Assembly: GCF_003148845.1 (NCBI RefSeq)
Contig: NZ_QGHA01000012.1
Location: forward strand, 59,263 to 123,262
Source: Mucilaginibacter oryzae
GTDB lineage: Bacteria > Bacteroidota > Bacteroidia > Sphingobacteriales > Sphingobacteriaceae
Length of the DNA stretch: 64,000 nucleotides
Reading direction: 5' to 3'
Under the pieces are notes generated by a model, which ran no database searches, was not told the DNA's origin, and saw nothing but the letters and a program-made list of their open reading frames with translations. Numbering within the stretch: the stretch's first letter is position 1; every line of letters starts with the position of its first letter. Position numbers and translations under genes: made by a program. Shown one piece after another: positions 43,195 to 53,313 of this stretch.

Positions 43195-46100
43195 ATGAAG
43201 GCATTAATACAAAGAGTTTGTTTTCTTTTTGCGATAATGGCGCTCCCCGTGTTTGCAATGGCACAAACGGCCGTAACGGGTAGAGTGACCGATGAAAAGG
43301 GGGCACCGGTAATCGGGGCCACAATTAAAGTTAAAGGAAAACCTGCCGGTACCCAAACCGACCTTACAGGAACTTTCCATATTTCGCTGAGGGTAGGGGA
43401 TACGGTGATTTGTTCATCTATAGGTTTCCTGCCTAAACATGTGGGCTATAAAACCCAATCCGATTTGAACATCCGTTTGGCCGAAGATAATAAAACCCTT
43501 GGCCAGGTATTGGTTGTGGGCTATAAAAGCCAGGCCAAACAGGAAATTACCGGCTCGGTAGCATCCATCAAAATGGATAAGGTTACCGAAACGCAGGCGG
43601 CCGAATCGTTCGAGTCATTACTGCAAGGTCGTATAGCGGGCGTAAACATCCAGCTAAACTCCGGTGAGCCGGGGGCTTCTCCCGCTATTATTATCAGGGG
43701 TTTAGCCGCGGTTAGCCGTGATGATGCTTCGGCACTTTCCGAGCCCTTATATGTGGTTGATGGTGTGCCCATCATATCAAAAACAAGCAACGAGTTTGCA
43801 ATCACCAGCACTAACGTACTTGCCGATTTGAACCCGAGCGATATCGAGAATGTGGTGGTATTGAAAGATGCTTCGGCTGCGGCCATTTACGGTTCAAGGG
43901 CAGCTAATGGTGTAATCCTTATTACCACTAAAAAAGGTAAAATAGGTAAACCGCAAATAAACTTCAACTTGCGTACAGGTGTAAACTTTGTTCCGCAATT
44001 ACAGGATGTTGCCGGTGGTGATAAAGAGCGCCAGCAGGTAGCACGTTTATATCAGTTATATGCGCCCTATGGTACTTTTATGCCGGCTATGTACACTGAT
44101 GTTACCAATCCATTCTATCATAACTCGTCAGACTGGCAGGGCTATCTGTACAATACCTCAGTTACACAAGACTACAATACCTCTATACGCGGTGCCGGCG
44201 ATTTTGGCCAGTACAGCGTAAGCCTTGGTTATATGGATTACAAGGGGATCTTGTTTAATACCGGGTTTAAACGCTATAGCTCATTGGCCAGTACTACATT
44301 TTATGCGTTGAACAAAAAACTTATCATTAACAATACGCTGGCTGTTGCCCGAACTGATCAAAGCAAAAATCCCGGCTCGCTTAACACCAATTATTCTGCA
44401 TTGCTGCCGTTGCCAAACAATCCAATGGTAGCCGGTTCAGAAGTGTACCAGCCGGGCAGGCTTAATAACGTAAACGACAGGATGCGTTTCAGTTCAGACG
44501 CTACATTAAACCTTGTAAAAAACCTGAGTTTTAAAACAAGCCTGAGTTTAGAGTATCTGCGCCTGATGCAGGATTCATCAATTACCTCACGCCGCACATT
44601 GCGATCTGACAATAAAAGCGGTGTGGGCGAAAACCGGAACCTGCTTGTACAGAATACTTTAACCTACGCGCCAACTGTTGGCAAGCACCGCTTAAGCTTA
44701 TTGCTGGGTCAGAGTGCCGAAAAGCTCGAATCCAAAATAACCATAGTTAATAACGTAAGCAGCGCGCAAACGCTGTCACAAACAGTTAACTGGCCGCAGG
44801 GCAACAGCATAGGCACAAGTAATTATACCGCCAATTCCCTGCTGTCGTATTTCAGTCGTTTCGATTACTCGTTTGATGAAAAATACCTGTTCGGTGCTTC
44901 TATCCGTACCGATGGATCTTCGAAGTTTGGCGCTGCCAATCGCTGGGGGGTATTCCCGTCTGTATCTGCCGGCTGGAATTTTAACAAGGAAAAGATCTTT
45001 GAAAACTGGAAGTGGCTAAACAGCGGAAAGATCCGTGGCAGTTATGGTTTATCAGGTACTACCTGGAATAACGACTACCTGGCCCTGGGTATCATGAGCG
45101 GCGGCTCGCTGGATCGGTATAATTCTTTACTCCAGATCTCATATGGCGGTATCTCCGGTTTTACGCCAACCTGGTACGATGGGTTTAAAAATGACAACCT
45201 TACCTGGGTGAAAACAAACATGGGTAACGTTGGTATGGATCTGTCAATGTTCAATAACAAGGTTGAGTTTATTTTTGATGCCTATCAAAAAGTTACCAAA
45301 GGCTTGCTGTTAACTACCGCCCTCCCTACCACATCTGGTTATAATGAGGTTTACCGTAACGCTGCCGACGTACTGAACCGTGGTTTGGAGTTTACGTTGA
45401 ATACCAATATGAACCTTAGCAAGAATTTAAGCTGGAGCACCGGTTTAAACTTCGCCTACAATAAAAACCGGGTAACGTCATTGCCGGATGGTAATGCTGA
45501 TATCATCAAAACCAGCACGTCCGGACAGGATTTCGGATCGATAGTTAGGGTGGGTGCGCCTCTTAACGGTTTCTTCTTTTATCAATCGGAAGGGATTTAC
45601 CAGGCCGAGAGTCAGATACCGGTTAATCCTAAAACAGGGGCCAAACTGCTTGGTTTGCAAAACAAAACTTTACAGGTAGGCGACCGTGCGTTTAAAGACC
45701 AGAACGGAGATTACAAAATTGATGTTAGCGACCGCGTTTATTCAGGCGACCCTAACCCGAAATGGACGGGTGGCTGGACAAATGATTTCAACTATAAAGG
45801 ATTTGGCCTTAACGTGGTTTCAACCTTTGTAATAGGGCGGGATATTGTTAACTCTGCCCTGCTGGATAGGCTGAAATTAGGTAAAAGCTTTGCCGGAGCT
45901 ACATCGCTACCTAATTTTGACAACTATTCCATTTGGCAAAAAAGCGGTGATAACGCTAAATATCCAACGTTAAACCCATGGTCGGGCGTTTCGCAGATCA
46001 TCAATTACGATTCATCATACATTGAAGACGGATCTTATTTCAAGATCAAATCGGTAACCCTTTCTTACAATTTTACCAAAAAGATGATGCCTCGTTTACC

Positions 46101-46260
46101 TTTTGACAGGATGCGTATTTACTGCACCATGGATAACGTGGTTACATTTCAAAAATACAGCGGCCCTGATGCAGAGTTAGTTAACGTAGATGGTTTTGAT
46201 ATGTCCGGCGGATATCCTATGCGCAGGTTGATGTTGTTCGGGGTTTCGATAGGATTGTAA
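43195..46260 (+). CDS. SusC/RagA-type TonB-dependent receptor (full length)
   Basis: About 1021 residues from the ATG at 43195 (MKALIQRVCFLFAIMAL). A signal peptide ends in AMAQ. The carboxypeptidase-regulatory-like domain (TGRVTDEKGAPVIGATIKVK) is followed by the TonB-associated link (GQVLVVGYKSQAKQEITGSV), the plug (ESLLQGRIAGVNIQLNSGEP, LYVVDGVPII, VVLKDASAAAIYGSRAANGV) and the long barrel with MLFGVSIGL at the end. Second SusC of the locus. With its SusD downstream it forms a second import pair, perhaps for a different form of the same ligand. Confidence 0.95.
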   Translation: MKALIQRVCFLFAIMALPVFAMAQTAVTGRVTDEKGAPVIGATIKVKGKPAGTQTDLTGTFHISLRVGDTVICSSIGFLPKHVGYKTQSDLNIRLAEDNKTLGQVLVVGYKSQAKQEITGSVASIKMDKVTETQAAESFESLLQGRIAGVNIQLNSGEPGASPAIIIRGLAAVSRDDASALSEPLYVVDGVPIISKTSNEFAITSTNVLADLNPSDIENVVVLKDASAAAIYGSRAANGVILITTKKGKIGKPQINFNLRTGVNFVPQLQDVAGGDKERQQVARLYQLYAPYGTFMPAMYTDVTNPFYHNSSDWQGYLYNTSVTQDYNTSIRGAGDFGQYSVSLGYMDYKGILFNTGFKRYSSLASTTFYALNKKLIINNTLAVARTDQSKNPGSLNTNYSALLPLPNNPMVAGSEVYQPGRLNNVNDRMRFSSDATLNLVKNLSFKTSLSLEYLRLMQDSSITSRRTLRSDNKSGVGENRNLLVQNTLTYAPTVGKHRLSLLLGQSAEKLESKITIVNNVSSAQTLSQTVNWPQGNSIGTSNYTANSLLSYFSRFDYSFDEKYLFGASIRTDGSSKFGAANRWGVFPSVSAGWNFNKEKIFENWKWLNSGKIRGSYGLSGTTWNNDYLALGIMSGGSLDRYNSLLQISYGGISGFTPTWYDGFKNDNLTWVKTNMGNVGMDLSMFNNKVEFIFDAYQKVTKGLLLTTALPTTSGYNEVYRNAADVLNRGLEFTLNTNMNLSKNLSWSTGLNFAYNKNRVTSLPDGNADIIKTSTSGQDFGSIVRVGAPLNGFFFYQSEGIYQAESQIPVNPKTGAKLLGLQNKTLQVGDRAFKDQNGDYKIDVSDRVYSGDPNPKWTGGWTNDFNYKGFGLNVVSTFVIGRDIVNSALLDRLKLGKSFAGATSLPNFDNYSIWQKSGDNAKYPTLNPWSGVSQIINYDSSYIEDGSYFKIKSVTLSYNFTKKMMPRLPFDRMRIYCTMDNVVTFQKYSGPDAELVNVDGFDMSGGYPMRRLMLFGVSIGL

Positions 46261-46335
46261 GTAACGGTTAGTTAAAAATTAAATCAGGAAAGAGGGCGGT
46301 AAAAGTCCGATTGATAGAAATAAAAAAATAAAGAA

Positions 46336-47862
46336 ATGAAAAATAAGGTAATTGCGATGTTTCTGCTTGTGATCATGCTTGCCGAAACAAGCTGTAAGAA
46401 ATGGCTGGATGAAAAGCCTATCAATACCGTAACAGAAGATCAGGCCTGGAAAAACGGAACTGATGCCGAGGGTGCTGTAGCAGCCGCGTTCGCTATCTTC
46501 CGCAGGGCGTTATCCGGCTTAACTAAAGAGGATACGCCCGCAACTACACGTAACGGCTCATGGGGCGATTATTATTTCTGGGGCGATGCCCGTTCGGGAG
46601 ATTGGATCACGCCTAATAACGACGGCGACTGGGGCGCAGGTTTCCAAAACCACCTCATTCAGCGTACCGAGCTGGAGCCTTTAACCAACTGGCGTTTATT
46701 TTACCGTACCATCGAGCAATGTAACCTGGTATTGGAAAAAATACCTGCCATTACTGATAACCTTACCAATGAGCGTAAAGCGCAGTTGTTGGCCGATGCC
46801 CGTTTTCTGCGTGCCATGGCACATTTTTATGCAGCACGCATCTGGGGCGATGTGCCTGTTAACCTGAAGGCCCGTAACGTAGAGCCATTGGGCAGAAAAC
46901 CATTAGCTGAGGTAATGAAAATGGTAGTTGATGAAGTGAACATCGCCTTACCTAACCTGCTTTGGGATAATAAGGGAACCATTAAACAATCAAGATCAAG
47001 GGGAACAAAAGGCGCGGCACTGGCTTTAAAAGCGCACGCCTTGATGTGGCTTAAAGATTATCAGGGCGCATCTGATGCCATTAAGGAGATCATCAACTCA
47101 AATAACTTTACCCTGGTACCTGTAAACCAGTTTCGCGATCTGTTTGATAATGGCGAATCGAAAGAAGTGATCTTCGAGATGTATTATGATAATACAAACG
47201 GTGAATATGCTGATTACTACGGCCATATTATGACTTATTATCTAACCAATCCTTACACATCACGTGATAACCTTTCGTTAGCAGTAGCAAAATCTAAAAT
47301 ATTAGAGATCTACCCTGATTATGCCAGAGACAAATCAGATAAAAGGGTGCCGGAGTTTTTCCAGAGCATTGATTTCTCGGTGAGCAGCAGTGAACTACGC
47401 CCGATATTTGCCGACCCGCTGCAAAATGGCGAGCGTAATATCATGTTTGCCAAATTCAGGAAGGTTAAAGACAGGAGCTATAGCTTAATGCAGGCACCGG
47501 TGCCGGTTTTCAGGTATGCGGATGTGGTACTGCTTAAAGCAGAAGCCGACGCACGGCTTGGCCGGGTGCCCGATGCGCTTGATAACCTGAATAAGATCCG
47601 TTCGCGTGCCGGTATCCCGTTGTTTACCCGTGATGATGCGCCCACCGTAATTGAAGCGGTACTGGCTGAAAGACGCAGGGAACTGATAGGGGAGTTTCAA
47701 CGCTCGTACGATCTGGTTCGTTTAGGGCGCTTACACGAGTTTAACAGCTATATCACTGCCCAGGGCGAAAAAGATGGTGCCGGGTTTTTTCCGGTTAGCG
47801 AAGAAGCCTTCACCAATAATCCTAACATGGAGCAAACCTATTACTGGCAGTTTAACCAATAA
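46336..47862 (+). CDS. SusD/RagB-family lipoprotein
   Basis: 508 residues; signal with lipobox in MLAETSCKKW (Cys about 20). SusD-type: EKPINTVTEDQAWKNGTDAE, ARFLRAMAHFYAARIWGDVP, LKAHALMWLKDYQGASDAI and AVLAERRRELIGEFQRSYDL. It has the longer form with an inserted loop relative to the first SusD. Starts 75 bases after the second SusC; an ordinary gap holds no gene. Presumed lid of the second SusC. Confidence 0.94.
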   Translation: MKNKVIAMFLLVIMLAETSCKKWLDEKPINTVTEDQAWKNGTDAEGAVAAAFAIFRRALSGLTKEDTPATTRNGSWGDYYFWGDARSGDWITPNNDGDWGAGFQNHLIQRTELEPLTNWRLFYRTIEQCNLVLEKIPAITDNLTNERKAQLLADARFLRAMAHFYAARIWGDVPVNLKARNVEPLGRKPLAEVMKMVVDEVNIALPNLLWDNKGTIKQSRSRGTKGAALALKAHALMWLKDYQGASDAIKEIINSNNFTLVPVNQFRDLFDNGESKEVIFEMYYDNTNGEYADYYGHIMTYYLTNPYTSRDNLSLAVAKSKILEIYPDYARDKSDKRVPEFFQSIDFSVSSSELRPIFADPLQNGERNIMFAKFRKVKDRSYSLMQAPVPVFRYADVVLLKAEADARLGRVPDALDNLNKIRSRAGIPLFTRDDAPTVIEAVLAERRRELIGEFQRSYDLVRLGRLHEFNSYITAQGEKDGAGFFPVSEEAFTNNPNMEQTYYWQFNQ

Positions 47863-47883
47863 CCCACAAAACACGCATTCAAA

Positions 47884-48525
47884 ATGATAAAGTTCATCAA
47901 ATTAGTCGCGTTTATCGGCTTCCTCGCTATCGTTACGGCAGGATGTAAGAAAACTTATTTCTCAGATGGAGGCACACCTGTCGACGTATCGGGAAACCTG
48001 GGTGTATCCACCATGGATTATCTGCAGCGCGAAACAACCTCGTTTGATACATTGGTACGACTAATTAAATTAAGCAACCTCGAATCGGCAGTTAACGCAA
48101 AAGGTAATACGTTTTTGGCCCCAAGAGATTATTCTATCCATAACTACTTTAAATTATTATATCCCGATCAAGCTAAAATGCCTTCAACCTTAGAGGCATT
48201 GCCACAGGTAGTAAAGGATGATATAGCCCGGATATTAAAAAACTACATTATCCCTAACCAGCAAATAGTTAGGGGCGGTTTAACTACTGCATACAGCTAT
48301 GTAACCACCTACGGCGGCACAAAAGCCAGGTTTAACATTGTTAACACTGATTACCTCGGTAACGTGAACATGGGAGCAAAATATATCAATTTTTCACTCA
48401 ATGTAAGCCCTGCCGGAACTACAGAAGTATACCAAACCGCACAGGTTGTTACGGCCGATCTGAAGTCGACAAATGGGATTGTACACGTGTTGGTTTCTGA
48501 GACACACATTTTTGGATTTAATTAA
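47884..48525 (+). CDS. Fasciclin-domain lipoprotein
   Basis: 213 residues, lipobox in AIVTAGCKKTY (Cys about 21). After a linker, a single fasciclin (FAS1)-like domain shows VSTMDYLQRETTSFDTLVRL, VNAKGNTFLAPRDYSI, a beta segment with VRGGLTTAYSYVTTYGG and a C-terminal NGIVHVLVSETHIFGFN, close to the H2 motif (NGVIHVID). FAS1 domains mediate adhesion or ligand binding at the cell surface. Genes of this kind regularly follow SusCD pairs in Bacteroidota, presumably as auxiliary surface-binding proteins. Confidence 0.85.
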   Translation: MIKFIKLVAFIGFLAIVTAGCKKTYFSDGGTPVDVSGNLGVSTMDYLQRETTSFDTLVRLIKLSNLESAVNAKGNTFLAPRDYSIHNYFKLLYPDQAKMPSTLEALPQVVKDDIARILKNYIIPNQQIVRGGLTTAYSYVTTYGGTKARFNIVNTDYLGNVNMGAKYINFSLNVSPAGTTEVYQTAQVVTADLKSTNGIVHVLVSETHIFGFN

Positions 48526-48534
48526 TTAAAGCTG

Positions 48535-49377
48535 ATGAAACGTAATAAGAATATAATCTGGCTTTTAATATTGGTGGTATCTGCCTGCGGTTCATTATTG
48601 ATAAGCGGATGTAAAAAGATCCCTGCCGAAGGAAGCATTGCGCCTGATATAAGCTACAGGAACAGGAAACAGTATGCAGTTTCAGGCCTGCCTTTAAATA
48701 TTGGTGATTTTAAAGTATCTACCTCAACCTTGCCCCTCAACTTTGAGGTTGTTCAGTTAAAGGAAGTAAGTGGTAAAAGCGTAGCTGCCCTGAATCAAAA
48801 AATACCCGTAGTGCGGTACAAGGAGGCCATTGTAGGCAACGAGACTCCTGAAGAACTGAAATTAAAAACAGATACGGTAATGACACCGGCTGTCAGCATT
48901 AACAAGTTTACAGGTAAGCTGGAGATATTAGAAGGGAACAAAATCCCTGCCGGCGAATACCATTTCGATATCAAGGTATCTAACCAGTCGGGTGATAAGA
49001 TCCTGAAAGACGCGTTGGTGGTTGAATTTAAAGAGTTTGATGTAATATCGTACTCATCGGGCATGGCCAAAGCTCCCGAAATTGAGCGGGTTGGTGATAC
49101 GCCTAACCAGATCCGTTTTGAGGGTTACCTGAACAATGTAGCGCTTACCGGTGAGCAGATCGATTTTACAAAGAACCGTTCGGGCGGCTTTAAAGGCACT
49201 TTTGTTAACGATGCCGCCGACGGTGAAATATGGAAAGTGAATTTCCCGGTAAAGGAATCTGATACCTATTGCACCTGGCAGGTAAAAGATGGCTCGGGCA
49301 ACATCAGCTATGTGAGCGAGAACTTCAACTTTGTGGTAGGCCTTCCGGGCAGCTACGTAATCCGATTATATAAATAA
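48535..49377 (+). CDS. Surface lipoprotein of SusCD locus, unknown domain
   Basis: 280 residues, lipobox SLLISGCKKI. The body is beta-rich: QYAVSGLPLNIGDFKVSTST, KPL-type LEVVQLKEV stretches, then GEYHFDIKVSNQSGDKILKD, an Ig-like strand pattern, and a C-terminal domain with YLNNVALTGEQIDF and YSSGMAKAPEIER. It resembles the DUF5007-type lipoproteins that sit in such loci, but I cannot confirm the family. Likely outer-leaflet, lying between fasciclin and phosphatase genes. Confidence 0.6.
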   Translation: MKRNKNIIWLLILVVSACGSLLISGCKKIPAEGSIAPDISYRNRKQYAVSGLPLNIGDFKVSTSTLPLNFEVVQLKEVSGKSVAALNQKIPVVRYKEAIVGNETPEELKLKTDTVMTPAVSINKFTGKLEILEGNKIPAGEYHFDIKVSNQSGDKILKDALVVEFKEFDVISYSSGMAKAPEIERVGDTPNQIRFEGYLNNVALTGEQIDFTKNRSGGFKGTFVNDAADGEIWKVNFPVKESDTYCTWQVKDGSGNISYVSENFNFVVGLPGSYVIRLYK

Positions 49378-49383
49378 CACTAT

Positions 49384-51018
49384 ATGAAACAGATATTTAA
49401 GTATTGTTATCTGATAATGGCCCTGCTTTTAATAGCCGGCAAGGGTGCTTACGCGCAAACCGCCAAAACCAAAAAAATATTGGTGATAGGGGTGGATGGT
49501 ATCATCAATACCGCTATTGATTATGCCGCCACACCGGGCATCCACGATTTAATTTCTAATGCTTCATACAGCATGAATGGCTACGGTGGCATACCTGCTT
49601 ATACTTCATCGGGCTGGGCAACATTGCTTACAGGCGTATCTGCAGATAAGCATGGCGTTAACACTAACCTATCATTTGCAGGTAATAAATTCAGCCAGTA
49701 TCCTTCGGTGGTTAGCCGCATTAAATCGGGCGCTCCATCTATTGTTATAGCCTCTGTTGTTCGTACAGCCGAAATCAATACCCTGCTCAATCAATCGGCC
49801 GATCAGAAGTTTCAGTACGGTACTGATGATGATGTGTATAAGAAATCGCTCGAGATGGTAAAACAAGCCAATATGGGCGCGGTTTTCGTGCAGTTCAGCA
49901 GTCCGGCTGATGTAGGTGCTTCGGTTGGTTTCCAGCTACGTAAGGCCGCATATGTTTTAGCCATTCAAAAAATAGACGAGTATGTGACAGGGCTCAGCGC
50001 GGCCATTAAAGCACGTGCAACCTATGCCAGTGAAGACTGGGATATTTTCTTCGCCTCAACACATGGCGGTACCGAATCGGGTGTGCCACAAAGCAACACT
50101 CCTGATGAGATCAACGTGCCGGTTATCCTTTCGGGCAGCGAACTTGATAAAAAGGAACTGGTTGGCGCAACACTGGCCCCGCGTGAAAACGCTGATAATA
50201 TCCTCAAGCTTAACAAAGCTTCATCAGGCGAGCGCACTTATGTACGTGTACCCATCAAAGGCACTCCCTTACAGGGCATGAACAAATTTACCATCGAAAC
50301 CTGGGTAAAGGCCGACGTGAACGATAGCGATCCTTCTATCATCGGCGATAAAAACTGGGATTCGGGCGGTTTGCCGGGCTTCACCATCTGTCGCAGCGGA
50401 ACTTCCTGGAAAATAAATATCGCCAATCAAAAGTCTGAGCGTTATGACATCGGCTCATCAAAAGCTTTGGAAGATGGCAACTGGCACCACCTGGCCGTAA
50501 CTTTCGATAAAACCAAAACCTGCGCGGTTTATCAGGATGGTGTTAAGGTAAATGAATCGGCCTTAACCTATAAGGATGCCGATAACATGGCATCGCCTTA
50601 CGATTACTTATGCCTTGGCCAGGACGGCACACAGGTTTATAGCGGCGGCGCACCGAACTGGGCAGGCTCATTTAACGAAGTAAGGATTTGGACAGACGTG
50701 CTTTCGGCCGAAACCATCCAGAAATACATGTACCTGCGTAATATCGAAAACAGCGATCACCCTAACAAAGCTTCCCTCAACCTGTACCTGAAAATGGATG
50801 ATGTGCAGGGCACCGTGGTAAAAGATTATAGCGGTAAAGGGCGTAACGGCGAACTGATTGGCCCGGCCAGCGAGCGCCATCCATATTATCCTATAGGGCT
50901 TACGGATGTATCTGTAAATATTTTGAGCCACCTGGGCATGCGTGCCGATGGCAGCTGGGGCCTGGAAGGCAGTGTATTGAAATCCAACCTTCCGTACCGA
51001 TTGTTTAAAGCCAACTAA
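49384..51018 (+). CDS. Alkaline-phosphatase-superfamily enzyme fused to a LamG domain
   Basis: 544 residues; signal ending YAQT. The N-terminal part (about 30-260) is an alkaline-phosphatase/sulfatase-like core: KILVIGVDGIINTAIDYA (metal Asp), YTSSGWATLLTGVSADKHGV with a Ser/Thr nucleophile, FVQFSSPADVGASVGF, and FFASTHGGTESGVPQS, where the usual Asp before His is Thr. A concanavalin-like LamG domain follows (ERTYVRVPI, FTIETWVKADVND, LEDGNWHHLAVTFDKTKT, VRIWTDVLSAETIQKYM). Binding plus phosphoester or phosphodiester hydrolysis is inferred; the altered metal site makes activity uncertain. Confidence 0.78.
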   Translation: MKQIFKYCYLIMALLLIAGKGAYAQTAKTKKILVIGVDGIINTAIDYAATPGIHDLISNASYSMNGYGGIPAYTSSGWATLLTGVSADKHGVNTNLSFAGNKFSQYPSVVSRIKSGAPSIVIASVVRTAEINTLLNQSADQKFQYGTDDDVYKKSLEMVKQANMGAVFVQFSSPADVGASVGFQLRKAAYVLAIQKIDEYVTGLSAAIKARATYASEDWDIFFASTHGGTESGVPQSNTPDEINVPVILSGSELDKKELVGATLAPRENADNILKLNKASSGERTYVRVPIKGTPLQGMNKFTIETWVKADVNDSDPSIIGDKNWDSGGLPGFTICRSGTSWKINIANQKSERYDIGSSKALEDGNWHHLAVTFDKTKTCAVYQDGVKVNESALTYKDADNMASPYDYLCLGQDGTQVYSGGAPNWAGSFNEVRIWTDVLSAETIQKYMYLRNIENSDHPNKASLNLYLKMDDVQGTVVKDYSGKGRNGELIGPASERHPYYPIGLTDVSVNILSHLGMRADGSWGLEGSVLKSNLPYRLFKAN

Positions 51019-51029
51019 TTCAAAAAGAT

Positions 51030-51515
51030 ATGATAAAGAGATTCAATTTAAGATCAGCATTTATTGTGTTTGCGGCATTAATGCTGATGGCGGGAATTAG
51101 TTCCTGCTCAAAAGAAGTGATCCAGACCAATAAACTGGTTGGCGATCAGCTTACCGCAGGCCGCTTAGATGGCACCTGGGCAAAACCAACTAATATTGTT
51201 ACGCCGACTAATGTTCCGGCAGAGATATTTGGTTCAATGCGCCTGGTGTTTACTACCGATGGTTCCGGTAACCCCTCAAAATTTATAGCGAAAGATTGCC
51301 CGATAGTTTTTAACGATGGTACCATGGGTTCATGGAAAATTACCGGAACGGCCGATAGCGCCAAAGTTAATTTAACCGGTATTACCCCGGTTGATGATTT
51401 CAATGTGAAAGTATCGGCCAGCTTCCTTACCATTTCATTTTATATGGGCTGGGAGAATACCGAAACCAAAGCAACAGGAAAAGGAAATTTTAAAGTAACC
51501 CTTGCCCGTCAATAA
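51030..51515 (+). CDS. Small lipoprotein, lipocalin-like, unknown
   Basis: 161 residues, lipobox MAGISSCSKE. Beta-rich: LDGTWAKPTNIVTPT, MRLVFTTDGSGNPS, MGSWKITGTADSAKVNLTG and FNVKVSASFLTISFYMGWEN. The G-x-W start followed by successive strands is lipocalin-like, as in DUF5004-type lipoproteins next to SusCD pairs. Family assignment is uncertain. Eleven bases after the phosphatase-LamG gene, so same transcript. Confidence 0.55.
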   Translation: MIKRFNLRSAFIVFAALMLMAGISSCSKEVIQTNKLVGDQLTAGRLDGTWAKPTNIVTPTNVPAEIFGSMRLVFTTDGSGNPSKFIAKDCPIVFNDGTMGSWKITGTADSAKVNLTGITPVDDFNVKVSASFLTISFYMGWENTETKATGKGNFKVTLARQ

Positions 51516-51555
51516 ACTGATACCGACTCAAAAAAGTAAATATTTTTAAAACGAT

Positions 51556-53091
51556 ATGAAGAAAATGTACGAAAAGCCCTTCGCTGTATCATGTACAGTA
51601 ATGATGCTTGGCCTGGCTTTGTTCTCGTCATGCAAAAGAGATAACGACTTTACTGTCGATACCTCAAACCCTATGGTTGTTAGCTACAATCCAACCTCTG
51701 CCGCCGAAGGCGTTGCGGTAACAAGCAACCTCGTGTTAACCTTTGATAAGATTATTAAAAAAGGTGCTGGTATGATAACCATTGCCAGCAAGGCAGATAC
51801 CCAAAGGATAAACATCACCTCGGGCGCAATTACTATCGGCGAAAATAAAAAGGAGCTGATCATCAACCCGGCCAATGATCTGAAGGCCGATGAAAACTAT
51901 TCCATTACTATTGACCGTGGCATAGTTACCGATTTGCTTGGAAACCAATATATGGGCTTCCCGGATGGTAAATCGTGGAAATTTAAAACCGTTGGTTCAA
52001 GCGGCCTGCCGCTCGTTTCATTAAGCCCGCTTCCGGAAAGCACCGATGGTTCGACTATTAAGTTGGATTTGGTATTTGCCGATGATGTAAAAAAAGGCAC
52101 AGGGAATTTCAGCGTTTATGAAGCCGGTGGGACCAAAGTAGCTGACTATGCGGTAACGGGCCAATCAGTTACAGTTAACGGTAAACACGTTACAATAAAA
52201 TTTTCAGCACCTTTAAAATATGCCACCGCTTACTATGTACTTGCTGATGCCGGTGCCGTTGTAAATAACGATGGCAAAGCGTTTGAAGGTTTCCTTACTC
52301 CGGCATCATGGGCGTTTACAACCACCGCGGGCAGCGGAACCGCACTTGCCGTTTACCTGCCGTTGGATAACGATTTAACTGATGCCAGCGGAAATAAATT
52401 GGATGCAATGCCCGGCGAAACGGCTACAACAAATGTTACCTTCGTAACAGATCCGGAACGTGGCAGGGTAGCGTCATTCGCAGCAGGGGCGTACGCTTCA
52501 TTGCCTAAAAATGATTTGTTAAGGCCCGGCATTACCAAAGATTTCAGCTTTAGCCTTTGGGTAAAATTGAAAGGTATCGGTTCAGACCCAACCTTATTTG
52601 GTAACTCAGATTGGGATAGTGGTAGCAACCCTGGCTTCGTCTTCGCTACCGATGGCGGCGACACCTATACCGGTCCGGGATCATCAGGCAGGGGCTGGTT
52701 GATCAAAATGACAGGAGATGCGGGTGGTGTAAGCAACCGTATGGACTGGAGGGCTAATGAAACCTCGCCTCAATCGCCGGCCGTAGCCGATAACAAGTGG
52801 CACATGGTAACCGTGGTGCTTGACCAGACAGCTAAACGCCTGCATGTTTATATTGATGCTACAGAGTATATCAACATTGCCAAAGCTACAAGCTACAATC
52901 TGAATACACTGAAAGGGCCGCTTTGGGATAGCGCGCACGATTATCCATTTAACATTTGGGAAGATGGTACAGGTCATTACAACTCTGGCGATGACGAACG
53001 TAAAGCGCTTGCCGGTTTAGTGGATGATGTACGCATTTACAACAAGGCCCTCAGCGCTAAAGAGGTGGCCGGCTTATTTGTAACCCACTAA
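51556..53091 (+). CDS. Ig-like and LamG-domain surface lipoprotein
   Basis: 511 residues, lipobox ALFSSCKRDN. Two Big_5-type Ig domains: PMVVSYNPTSAAEGVAVTSN with LTFDKIIKKGAGMITI (about 35-145) and PLVSLSPLPESTDGST to WAFTT (about 150-255). Then a LamG/concanavalin domain of about 230 residues: VYLPLDNDLTDASGNKLDAM, ITKDFSFSLWVKLKGIG, ADNKWHMVTVVLDQTAK, and LVDDVRIYNKALSAKEVAGL. No catalytic residues; a binding protein for the substrate of this locus, outside the cell. Confidence 0.8.
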   Translation: MKKMYEKPFAVSCTVMMLGLALFSSCKRDNDFTVDTSNPMVVSYNPTSAAEGVAVTSNLVLTFDKIIKKGAGMITIASKADTQRINITSGAITIGENKKELIINPANDLKADENYSITIDRGIVTDLLGNQYMGFPDGKSWKFKTVGSSGLPLVSLSPLPESTDGSTIKLDLVFADDVKKGTGNFSVYEAGGTKVADYAVTGQSVTVNGKHVTIKFSAPLKYATAYYVLADAGAVVNNDGKAFEGFLTPASWAFTTTAGSGTALAVYLPLDNDLTDASGNKLDAMPGETATTNVTFVTDPERGRVASFAAGAYASLPKNDLLRPGITKDFSFSLWVKLKGIGSDPTLFGNSDWDSGSNPGFVFATDGGDTYTGPGSSGRGWLIKMTGDAGGVSNRMDWRANETSPQSPAVADNKWHMVTVVLDQTAKRLHVYIDATEYINIAKATSYNLNTLKGPLWDSAHDYPFNIWEDGTGHYNSGDDERKALAGLVDDVRIYNKALSAKEVAGLFVTH

Positions 53092-53313
53092 TAAAATACA
53101 CTGAAGTCCCGGCAGCATAGTCATGTTGCCAGGCTTTGTTAAATGCCTGGAACCGGGCTTATACCTTAAACTATGCGATGGTAACGTGATCCGCCTTTAT
53201 CAATAGTTCATCAATTCTATCAATGAGGTTGATGTAACGCTGAATATATCGGAGCCGACAATAATGCACGCTATCGCAATAAATAAAATCAAGCAAAAAC
53301 AATAAAATATCGT